DNA of 64,000 bases from Nostoc foliaceum FACHB-393 (GTDB taxonomy: Bacteria > Cyanobacteriota > Cyanobacteriia > Cyanobacteriales > Nostocaceae). Position numbers and translations under genes: made by a program. The DNA lies in NCBI RefSeq assembly GCF_014698505.1, contig NZ_JACJTD010000013.1, positions 1-64,000 of the forward strand, written 5' to 3'. Shown here one piece after another: positions 54,765 to 63,298 of the stretch. A model generated the notes under the pieces. The model was not told the DNA's origin. It searched no databases and saw nothing but the letters and a program-made list of their open reading frames with translations. Position 1 is the first letter of the stretch, and each line of letters begins with the position of its first letter.

Positions 54765-57700
54765 ATGAGCGATCGCACATGGACGCGACACAACGCAGGG
54801 ACATCATTTACAAATCCATCGCTTGTCTCATCCAATATTCCCACATTGGCCAATCCAACACGCGGTTTTGGTTTACCAACAAATAATACTCCACTCGCAA
54901 CAGTCACAGAGGTAGCAGGCGACGTTCAAGAAGCCCAATCTGCTGATGAGCAATCATTAGAACCAGAAGCTATCAAAGAAAAGCCTCTTGTTCATGACAT
55001 TAGTCGCATATCTTTGCGTCGTCCACAGCCGCAACTTACAGTTAGCCAGCCAGGAGACCAGTATGAGCAGTCAGCTGACTGGGTGGCTAACCAAATTATG
55101 CTCCTGCCTAGACCTCAATCCAAGATAAATCCCGGTGAAATAGATTCACAAGATATAGTGCAGCGAAAATGTGCAGCTTGTGAGCAAGAAGAAGAGGAAG
55201 TACAACGCGCTAGTGATCACAGCGTTCCGACCCAAGAGAATATTGAGACTCAGTTAAATAATAGTAAGGGTGGGGGAAACCCATTATCTGCTGAAGTGCG
55301 AGACTTTATGGAACCGCGCTTTGGTAGTAACTTTGACAATGTGCGAGTACATACTGGCTCCAATGCTGTGCAGATGAGCCAGTCGTTGGGAGCGCAGGCG
55401 TTTACTCATGGTAGTGATGTTTACTTTGGTGCAGGAAAATCACCTGGAAATAACGAGTTGACAGCCCATGAGTTAACCCATGTGGTACAGCAGACAGGCA
55501 AGGTGCAAAAACAAAGCGATACATCCACAGCAACAGCCCCTGTTGAACAGACAGCAAGTGGTATGCCGCCCAAAAAAGGCACAACCAAAATTGACAAAAA
55601 GAATGGCACAATTACCGCTTCTGGGAAAAACATCACCGAAGCAATTACAAACTTAACATCACAAGGAAAGGGCGAAGCAGGCAGTGTTACTTGTGCCCCA
55701 GAGAAAAGTGTCCAAACTTACCAAGCTGATGATCAATCTGCTGAAATTGTCTATGAAGCAGACGTTCTAGTTACAGAAACTAAGGCAATGCCCGTCTGGA
55801 CTGAACTCGACCAACAGTGCGAACCCGTTAAAAAAGAATGGGCAAGGTTTTATAGCGCTCTAGATACGCACGAAAATGGGCACATTAGTATTGACGAGAA
55901 GGCTTTTAAAGATTTACACAAAAAGCTTCTTGGCAAAACAACCTCAGCATCTGACAAGATTTTTAATGATACTTACGCCCAAGCAAATACTGATAACAAC
56001 ACCTACGACACCACAACTAAGCACGGACTGACTCAAGGTACAGGAGTAACCCCGGTACAGTGTGGCCCAGAAAAAGTTTCTCAAAGTGAAGATGGATCAA
56101 ATGCAGAGACAGAAGTTCAAACTAAGCAGCAGGCGGGGATAAAAACCCTACAGCACAATTCTAGTAACGATTTTCTGTCTAATAAAACGACACTGCAAAC
56201 AAAACTTAGCCCTACTCTCTCAGTTACTTCGCAGCCCTATTCGACCATACAAGCACAACCGCAGACTAACAAAGTGCAGATGAAATGTAGTGCTTGTGAT
56301 CTAGACGATAGTGTACAACGTAAAACGATCGCTCAAAACATCACTTCCCACAAAGACAACAAATCAATTCAAAAACTGGGTTGGAATGATATCAAGGATG
56401 CAGCAGGTGCAGGTGCTAACTGGGTTGGTGATAAAGCTAGTGCAGGCGCTGAATGGGTCGGAGATAAGGCTAGTGATGTGGCTTCTATGGGTAAAGATGC
56501 CTTTGCTGCCCTAGTTGCGAGAGTCGCCCCTGGTTTGGCTGATTTGATTCGCCAAGGGCCGATGGGGTTACTGGGTGAAAAAATCAAAGACGGCATCAAA
56601 AGCTGGGTTTCTAGCATCACTGGAAACATCGATATTGCTGGTGTGATTGCTCAATTGCAGGGCAGTTTTACAGGGGTGTTTGAAGGGATTCAGGATGTTA
56701 CTAAAGGTGATCCAGCCTCTTGTCGGAATTTTGCCAATAGTTTAAAGGCGTTGCAAGACTTAGGACACGCCTTCATGGAAAATGCCGCTGTCAAACAAAT
56801 TCAGGCGGTATTTTCTCAAGTTAAAGGCGTTTTCCAAAAAGTTACTGATTTAGCGATCGCCCCAGCGTTTGATGCGTTGATGAGTGTTGCAGGCGGCGTA
56901 TTTGACACCGTTAAGGTACTGGCAACCACAATCTGGGAATGGGGTGCCCCCGTTCGCAATACTCTAGGTGCTGCCTGGGATTGGGTGAAAGAACAACTCG
57001 GCATTGGTGGTGATGGCGAAGGTGGCGTTCTGGGATGGCTGAAGACCAAAGCTTCCCAGGTGTGGACAGAAATTAAAGGCACTCTTGCCCCAGTACTTGG
57101 CCCTTTGAAGACTGTGGGTAGTGTATTGCTAGCTTTTTCACCAGTGGGTTCAATCTACCTCATCGTCAAATATGTGCCGCAGCTAGTCAAAGCGGTGCAA
57201 TGGTTATGGGCGCATAAAGACGATAAAGATATTGTCAAAAAAGCTCATGAGGAAATGGGCGATACGATTTTGCCGGAACTGCTGAGTAATGTAGAAGGAT
57301 TTGCTCAAACGATGCAATCTACAGTTAGCAGTTTGGTGAATCAGGCAGTTCAATTAAGTGAAGCAGTTTTAGAATTGTTAGGCGCAATTAGCGGAGTGCC
57401 GTTATTAAGCATGGCACAAAGCTTAGTGCAAACAGTATCAAATGGGGTGAAGGAATTCATCAGCTGGTGTCAAGAAGGATTCCAATCAGCCGCAAAGACT
57501 GTCCAAGAATTCGCTAGCAAAATTATCACGAAGATTAAACCCTACATTGGCGTGCTAACTTCATTAGGGTTAGCGATCGTGAATCCGGGAATGATTCCGG
57601 TCATCCTGGCAGGTTGGGCTTGGCAAGCTTTGGATGATTGCTACAAAGCTCCAATTATTAATTTCTTACTTGACATTGTTATTGGCCTGTTGCAGGCTGC

Positions 57701-60221
57701 GCCGTCGTTACCCATGTTTGGGTTGCTCTGGCCAATAATCAAGGCAGGTGTCCTTGGTTTCCTTCAAGGAGTTAAGGGTAAGCCAGATCACGAAAAGGTT
57801 GCGATCGCCAACAAGTTGGCTAAAATCATTAGCGGTGGCAGCCCTGCATTTATTGTTGGATTTGTCAAGGGTTTACTCAAGGGCATCTGGGAAGGTCTCA
57901 CTGACCCATTTGTGCTGATATATGAAGCCATCAAGGGATTGGGCAATCTAGTTACCTGGCTTAACGATGTGGCGAACCAAGCACTTTCTCCCACACCGAC
58001 AGATCAGCCAGCATCAGCCCAGGAAGGAGCAGCATCGCCAGCAACCACTGCTAATAACAACGTGGAAATGGGTGAACGGATGCAGCAAATGGCTGGAGAA
58101 CTGCAACCACCTGTAGAGCAGGTAAGCCAGGGCTTTATGCCAGCCGTGCAGGAGGTATTCAGTGGCGGCGGTGCTATGTCCTTCGAGCAATTGATGCAGA
58201 AGCTTGGTGATGCCTGGGGTAGTGTTGAGACGGCGCTGATGAATGCAGGCGGCACCCTCGCGGATAAAGTGTGTCAATTCATGTTGCAGGATAGTGCTGA
58301 AGGCGAGATGGGCGAAACGGTCGGTTGGTTAGCCGGAACGATCGCCTTTGAAGTAGTTCTTGGCATTCTAACCGCAGGTTCCTGGACAGCCGCTAAGGGT
58401 GCGATGAAAGGACTCAAGCTCTTTGCCAAGATTCTCGACTGGACAGGCGAGGTAATGGGGTTGGCATTTAAGGGCTTGGCTAAAGTTGGTGGCTTTATCC
58501 TGGATGGTATTAAGGGATTAGGCAAGCTTTTGGGTAAGGCGGGTGGTGCGGCAAAAGTCATCCTAGATGCTCTGGGTGAAATTGGGCAAAAACTGATTAC
58601 CTTTGCTGACGAATTGCTTGGCAGAGCAGCAAAAGGAGCAGCTAGTGAGGTCGCTGAAGAAGGGGCTGAAAAAGCTGCTAAGGAGGTAGTTGAAGAAGCT
58701 GGTGAAAAAGCTACTAAAGAGACATTTGAAGAAGGTGCTGAGAAAGGCGCGAAGGAGGGAACTGAGGAAAGCGGCGAGAAAGGTGCGAAAGAGACAACCG
58801 ATGATACAGCTAAAAAGGCTGCTGAATTGCCTGCTGCGATCGCTAAGGCGAAATCAATCACGGAAACTAATGATATCGCAGATACACCAGCTCCGATCCT
58901 GCTTGGAATCCTAACATCAACTGTTAAACCTCAGTATTCTTGGATTAAGGGGTTTGAAGCGCGTCCAAAGCGGCCGGGCCATTACTCTATTCATATGATT
59001 GCTAGTGACCATGAAATTGACTCAGACTACAGTACTGATGAGATTAAAAAACTGGAGTCACAAGCCAAAGAATTTGAAGCCCAGCTAAAAGAAGCATCAG
59101 CAAAAACCAGAGAAGCAGAAGCCAAGGCAGTTGAGGCCAGAAAAACTGCTGATGAAGCGACAAGTCATGTCAAAGCAACGGAGGCAGAAGCAAAAGCGGC
59201 TGAGGCCAAAGTTCAACAGGCAGAAATAGAAGCCCAAGCAGCAGAAGCAAGAGCTAAGAATGCGGAGGGTACCACGGAAGAAGCAGCTCAAGCCAAACAA
59301 GAATTGCTCAAGGCTAAACAAGAAGCAGGGCAAGCTAAACAAGAGGTACTCAAGGCTAGGCAACAAGCAGAGCAAGCCAAGAAAGAATTTCAAGCCTTAG
59401 AGGAGGCCAAAGCTAAGGCTAGCCTAGAGGAAACTGAAGCTAGACAAATTGAAGCGATCGCTAGAGAAGAAGCATCTCTAGTGAAACAAGAAGCACTTAC
59501 AAATCAGAAAGTTAAACTTCAAGGAGACCGTGCTGCTTTAGATAAAGAAATTGATGAGTTAAGAACAGAAGCGGCAAAAGCCCAGAAGAAAGTTGATGAA
59601 GCTTCTAAGAAGATCCCTGACAAAAGAGGGGCGGAAAGAAAGCTTGCTGAAAATGAGCTAGATCAACTGCAAAAAAGGCGGGACAAGATTAGTAATAAAC
59701 TTTCAGAGAAATCAGGAGAGAAAGCGAAGCTAAACACTCAGATTAAAAACATAGAAGAACAAATACAAGCAGAAATTCGAGCTTCTAGAGCAGTTCCACC
59801 AGAAATTGCTAAAAAACTTCGTGACAATAGTCCCAATGATGAATTGCGTAAATGGGTTAATGATTCCAGCAATCCTCAAGTCAAGTTTGATCCTGTAACT
59901 GGCAAGCCAATCGATCCTGTTTATGGAAGGCCAGTGGATAGGCTTTCTCCCGATCACATTGTTCCTTTGGAGGAAATAAAACAAATGCCAGGTTTCAATA
60001 AGCTGACATATCAACAGCAGCTAGAGGTTGCAAACTTGAGAGAAAATATTATGGGTATAGATCCCCGTGTGAATTCAGCAAAACAAGATACCTCTTGGAC
60101 AGTATTTAAAGGACACTCAGAATTTGGTGCGATTGATCCAAAAGTTCAAGCAAAACTAATTCAGGCAGAAAAAGATGCAAGAGCAGCATTAGAAAAAGCG
60201 ATTGAGGCAAGATTACCGTAA
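54765..60221 (+). CDS. DUF4157 (eCIS-core) polymorphic-toxin-like protein
   Basis: 1,818 residues. DUF4157 domain about 170-245 (metallopeptidase-like HELTH at 235-239, TAHELTHVVQQ); DUF922-like protease segment with HENGH at 369-373 and a third His at 420 (TTTKHGL). Two copies of a QRKCxACE...VQR-type Cys motif (about 133-148, 506-520) may bind metal. Residues ~540-1290 are amphipathic or hydrophobic helices with glycine-rich segments; ~1290-1350 is an Ala/Glu/Lys repeat and ~1425-1690 a coiled coil. The last ~115 residues resemble an HNH-type nuclease (D1730-H1731, N1761, N1770xxK1773). DUF4157 marks cargo of extracellular contractile injection systems, but none is in the window. Its stop overlaps the next ATG. 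Confidence 0.88.
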   Translation: MSDRTWTRHNAGTSFTNPSLVSSNIPTLANPTRGFGLPTNNTPLATVTEVAGDVQEAQSADEQSLEPEAIKEKPLVHDISRISLRRPQPQLTVSQPGDQYEQSADWVANQIMLLPRPQSKINPGEIDSQDIVQRKCAACEQEEEEVQRASDHSVPTQENIETQLNNSKGGGNPLSAEVRDFMEPRFGSNFDNVRVHTGSNAVQMSQSLGAQAFTHGSDVYFGAGKSPGNNELTAHELTHVVQQTGKVQKQSDTSTATAPVEQTASGMPPKKGTTKIDKKNGTITASGKNITEAITNLTSQGKGEAGSVTCAPEKSVQTYQADDQSAEIVYEADVLVTETKAMPVWTELDQQCEPVKKEWARFYSALDTHENGHISIDEKAFKDLHKKLLGKTTSASDKIFNDTYAQANTDNNTYDTTTKHGLTQGTGVTPVQCGPEKVSQSEDGSNAETEVQTKQQAGIKTLQHNSSNDFLSNKTTLQTKLSPTLSVTSQPYSTIQAQPQTNKVQMKCSACDLDDSVQRKTIAQNITSHKDNKSIQKLGWNDIKDAAGAGANWVGDKASAGAEWVGDKASDVASMGKDAFAALVARVAPGLADLIRQGPMGLLGEKIKDGIKSWVSSITGNIDIAGVIAQLQGSFTGVFEGIQDVTKGDPASCRNFANSLKALQDLGHAFMENAAVKQIQAVFSQVKGVFQKVTDLAIAPAFDALMSVAGGVFDTVKVLATTIWEWGAPVRNTLGAAWDWVKEQLGIGGDGEGGVLGWLKTKASQVWTEIKGTLAPVLGPLKTVGSVLLAFSPVGSIYLIVKYVPQLVKAVQWLWAHKDDKDIVKKAHEEMGDTILPELLSNVEGFAQTMQSTVSSLVNQAVQLSEAVLELLGAISGVPLLSMAQSLVQTVSNGVKEFISWCQEGFQSAAKTVQEFASKIITKIKPYIGVLTSLGLAIVNPGMIPVILAGWAWQALDDCYKAPIINFLLDIVIGLLQAAPSLPMFGLLWPIIKAGVLGFLQGVKGKPDHEKVAIANKLAKIISGGSPAFIVGFVKGLLKGIWEGLTDPFVLIYEAIKGLGNLVTWLNDVANQALSPTPTDQPASAQEGAASPATTANNNVEMGERMQQMAGELQPPVEQVSQGFMPAVQEVFSGGGAMSFEQLMQKLGDAWGSVETALMNAGGTLADKVCQFMLQDSAEGEMGETVGWLAGTIAFEVVLGILTAGSWTAAKGAMKGLKLFAKILDWTGEVMGLAFKGLAKVGGFILDGIKGLGKLLGKAGGAAKVILDALGEIGQKLITFADELLGRAAKGAASEVAEEGAEKAAKEVVEEAGEKATKETFEEGAEKGAKEGTEESGEKGAKETTDDTAKKAAELPAAIAKAKSITETNDIADTPAPILLGILTSTVKPQYSWIKGFEARPKRPGHYSIHMIASDHEIDSDYSTDEIKKLESQAKEFEAQLKEASAKTREAEAKAVEARKTADEATSHVKATEAEAKAAEAKVQQAEIEAQAAEARAKNAEGTTEEAAQAKQELLKAKQEAGQAKQEVLKARQQAEQAKKEFQALEEAKAKASLEETEARQIEAIAREEASLVKQEALTNQKVKLQGDRAALDKEIDELRTEAAKAQKKVDEASKKIPDKRGAERKLAENELDQLQKRRDKISNKLSEKSGEKAKLNTQIKNIEEQIQAEIRASRAVPPEIAKKLRDNSPNDELRKWVNDSSNPQVKFDPVTGKPIDPVYGRPVDRLSPDHIVPLEEIKQMPGFNKLTYQQQLEVANLRENIMGIDPRVNSAKQDTSWTVFKGHSEFGAIDPKVQAKLIQAEKDARAALEKAIEARLP

Positions 60222-60835
60222 TGAAATTTAAACGTCAAATAGGAGCATTCAACGTAGTTGCTCATTGTCCTGACGATCTTGAGCATCAAGCTCAAGCACT
60301 ATTAGATAAACTTGCTGAGATTAATCAGCAGAAATCTAACCTTAAAGATGGGACTAAAGTTGAGTTCGGTTGGTCTATTTTAACTCTGCGTGGCAATGAA
60401 GATGAACTTGTCGTTTGTGAACCATATTTCAGTGATGATCCATTTCAAAACTATCTACCAGTAGTTGATGACACTCTAAGAGTGATTACTGAACAAATAG
60501 AGTTATTAAATCGTGTTGGCGTAGAAGGAGTCACTGCAAGTTTTCAAGATAAAGTAGTAATTGCCAAAGGGTCTCTCCAGGCAAACCATATCTATCTTGA
60601 ACGTAAATCACCTGAGGCTAACACCCATAACTCAGGTTGGTATATCGGAGAATTTACAGAAGACAAGCCCGAACAAACTGATGATAACTTTGAAGCTATT
60701 TATGTGTACCAACTGCTAAATCAACGTCCTGCTCTTATGCCAATTCTTGCTTTACCACCTGGGTATCTAGTTATTGTCAATGAAGATATAATTGAAGCAA
60801 TTTTTAATAAAGATAACCAGAACATTTGGCAGTAA
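60221..60835 (+). CDS. Candidate immunity protein for the upstream toxin
   Basis: 204 residues, acidic, no signal peptide, so cytoplasmic. The start overlaps the toxin stop by one base (TAATG), which couples their translation. The C-terminal half, with NTHNSGWYIGEF, IYVYQLLNQRPALMPILALP and PGYLVIVNEDIIEAIF, resembles the DUF2185/Imm33-like domain common next to polymorphic toxins; the N-terminal half is not recognised. Position and form suggest neutralising the HNH-like tip. Identification is moderate. Confidence 0.62.
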   Translation: MKFKRQIGAFNVVAHCPDDLEHQAQALLDKLAEINQQKSNLKDGTKVEFGWSILTLRGNEDELVVCEPYFSDDPFQNYLPVVDDTLRVITEQIELLNRVGVEGVTASFQDKVVIAKGSLQANHIYLERKSPEANTHNSGWYIGEFTEDKPEQTDDNFEAIYVYQLLNQRPALMPILALPPGYLVIVNEDIIEAIFNKDNQNIWQ

Positions 60836-60867
60836 AAAATTAATGACCTTATAGGATAAAGTTCTCT

Positions 60868-62040
60868 ATGGGAACTAAGGCTGAAGATTATCAATATCAA
60901 TTAGATGCAGAGCTAATCTTATGCGATCGCACCATCTCCCCCTTACCCATCCACGCTCTAGCTCTAGCTTTGACAAAACTAGAAGAGGATTTGATTGAAT
61001 GTCGTCTCAGGTTTCAAATCAATGCAGAACTTCACCGACGCATCGAAACTGAAGCCCTATTCAATCTCAAACCAGAAATTCGTGTCCCGCTTTCCAGTGA
61101 AGATTTTTTATCTGAAACAGATATCGAAATTGAGATTAGTTTACAGCCAGATTTTCTCCCAAATCTGAGTGAACACATTGCCAGTCTAGATGAGATATCA
61201 AGTAATTTCATTAAGCTAAACCAAGAACAACCTGATAATCCCCTATTTGCGACTGAAAATTGGCTGTTGGTATCAGCCATACAACCGCAAACATCCAGTG
61301 ATGTTGGCTACCGTACCCTTTGGGATTACCTCAGTCCAGCCACCCTTAGCAAAGCTGCTGCATCCGGTTCAGCTAATCCAATCTCTGATGCACTAGGAAC
61401 CTTCTTCAAAAATTGGACGCAGAATAACCTATCTGCGGTGACTGAACAAGCCACTGCTGAAGTTGTTGATGGAATTGCTCATTTTTTCAGAGATTTGGCC
61501 GATTTCAATCTGGATGAATTGAAAAAACTTGTCAAAAATATTGATCAGCAAGTTACAAAAGATTGGAAACCCTTTTCAGGTGACAGAACAATTCTTCAGG
61601 AAATGCTTAACTTCTTTACTGAAGACGACTGGAACTTTAGAAAATTGCAGGGAGAATCTGTCTTACAAGTCGCATTCGGAGGCAAAAATGGCAAATGGAA
61701 CTGTTACGCCAAAGCCATAGAAGAAAATAAGCAATTTATCTTTTACTCTCTTTGCCCCATCACCGCACCTGAAGACAAAAGACAAGCCATTGCTGAATTC
61801 CTCACTCGTGCCAACTACGCCATGATGATTGGCAACTTTGAACTTGACTTTAGCGATGGTGAAATTCGCTATAAAACTAGTATTGATATTGCAGGCGATC
61901 GCCTCAGTTTTGCTTTAATCAAAAATTTGGTTTACACTAACGTCACCATGATGGATGAATACCTACCAGGGATTTTATTAGTAATTGATGATGATGCCTC
62001 ACCTCAAGAAGCAATTACCAAAATAGAAACCAACGTATAA
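60868..62040 (+). CDS. YbjN-domain-like protein, third gene of toxin module
   Basis: 390 residues. The N-terminal half (to ~150) is a beta-rich unrecognised domain; a helical linker (DALGTFFKNWTQNNLSAVTE) follows. From ~245 (FFTEDDWNFRKLQGESVLQV, LTRANYAMMIGNFELDFSDG, EIRYKTSIDI) it resembles YbjN/type-III-chaperone-like folds, which often serve as adaptor or chaperone for secreted proteins. It starts 32 nt after the candidate immunity gene. A chaperone or adaptor role for the giant protein fits but is inference. Confidence 0.62.
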   Translation: MGTKAEDYQYQLDAELILCDRTISPLPIHALALALTKLEEDLIECRLRFQINAELHRRIETEALFNLKPEIRVPLSSEDFLSETDIEIEISLQPDFLPNLSEHIASLDEISSNFIKLNQEQPDNPLFATENWLLVSAIQPQTSSDVGYRTLWDYLSPATLSKAAASGSANPISDALGTFFKNWTQNNLSAVTEQATAEVVDGIAHFFRDLADFNLDELKKLVKNIDQQVTKDWKPFSGDRTILQEMLNFFTEDDWNFRKLQGESVLQVAFGGKNGKWNCYAKAIEENKQFIFYSLCPITAPEDKRQAIAEFLTRANYAMMIGNFELDFSDGEIRYKTSIDIAGDRLSFALIKNLVYTNVTMMDEYLPGILLVIDDDASPQEAITKIETNV

Positions 62041-62084
62041 GAAGCGAGAGTAACATTAGCCATCGTTGACTAACATATTACAGT

Positions 62085-63068
62085 TTAAATACAATCATTT
62101 TTCATCAGCCACCAAGAGCGCAAGTGGGCGATCGCTTCTTCTTTTTGTTTGGCTTCGACTTCAATCCACGGTGCTTGGTGGTAAACTTTGGGCATATCGG
62201 TAATCAAGTCGCTGTGTTTTCTGTCATTGAAAGCTTGCTCACCATTGGAAATATGGACTAATTGCCAATCTGGATTGGCCCAAGTTTCTCGCGCTGCGTA
62301 AAACATGGATGCGACACTCGGATGATCGTAGCTATCTAAATTTTCGTGGCAAATATGGTGATGGGCATCAAACACCATCGGCACGCCAGCTTGCTGACAT
62401 ACTGCTAAAATTTCATCGGCGCTATAGGCGTATTCATCGTTTTCTAAAGTCAAGCGGCAAATGATATTTTCTGGTAGTTCGGAAATTACTTTTACTAGTT
62501 GTTCAGGACGTTGAGATTTGCCACCATGAATATTCATCAATGACCAAGGCGATGTCTGACGACAAGCCGCTTCGCGTCTACGCGGTAAGCCCAGTAAGTC
62601 AAGTATACGGGAATGTCCTGCTAGATTATTGATACTTGCTTGTACCACTTCGGGAGAATCAGAACTTAGCACTACATATTGATCTGGATGCAACACCATT
62701 CTTATGCTTAATGCATTTGCTCGTTGACCGATTGTTGCTAAATCAGCGCTCATTGCCTCTAGTATACTTGCGCCGATTTTGTCTTCTAAGTCACTTAGGG
62801 GAAATAAAGAAGAAGACATCCGATACAGCTGAATTTTATTCTGCTGGCAAAATGAGAGGGCATCATGCAAGCGATGTAAGTTATGCCGATACAGTTCACT
62901 CAGGGCGCTTTTGCGATCGCTAAGGGAAAGTTTTAAGTATCGTGTGCGCGTCATTGTCCGAAAGCGCACTTGTTTGTCAGAGGTGATACAAACTAGCCCT
63001 AGGTTGGGCAGTATACTTTTTTGATACTGTTGTGTATTAGGTGAATTTTGAAACTCGATTACGGTCAT
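62085..63068 (-). CDS. uvsE: UV damage endonuclease UvsE
   Basis: 327 residues. TIM-barrel nuclease cutting 5' of UV photoproducts in the alternative excision pathway. LGLVCIT, VRFRTMTRTRYLKL, SDLEDKIGASIL, RMVLHPDQYVVLSS, NIHGGK, LENDE and PMVFDAHHHICH (metal-binding His) are family hallmarks. Complete. No LexA box was seen upstream, so SOS control is not evident. Confidence 0.94.
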   Translation of the reverse strand: MTVIEFQNSPNTQQYQKSILPNLGLVCITSDKQVRFRTMTRTRYLKLSLSDRKSALSELYRHNLHRLHDALSFCQQNKIQLYRMSSSLFPLSDLEDKIGASILEAMSADLATIGQRANALSIRMVLHPDQYVVLSSDSPEVVQASINNLAGHSRILDLLGLPRRREAACRQTSPWSLMNIHGGKSQRPEQLVKVISELPENIICRLTLENDEYAYSADEILAVCQQAGVPMVFDAHHHICHENLDSYDHPSVASMFYAARETWANPDWQLVHISNGEQAFNDRKHSDLITDMPKVYHQAPWIEVEAKQKEEAIAHLRSWWLMKNDCI

Positions 63069-63298
63069 TAACTAAATTTACTAACTGTTGCATGTTTTGA
63101 GCTATTTTTTAATTTAAACAAATTCTGCCACTGACTTACGAGTACCTAAAGAATGAAGTCCTAAGGCTTAAGGGTGTAAATGCTCGTAATACTTACGTTT
63201 TAGCTAAACAAGGTCTTCCTCAAACTTAGTCAAATAATGACGCTTGAACGCACCCCATCTAAATCAGAGATTATATTGCTCAGTATTGGTGTATCTAT

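Noticed and set aside
54765-60221. Reading the giant protein as a phage tail tape-measure protein
   Set aside because: The long helical middle looks similar, but DUF4157, the HENGH protease motif and the HNH-like tip, and the absence of phage genes, fit a toxin-like protein better.
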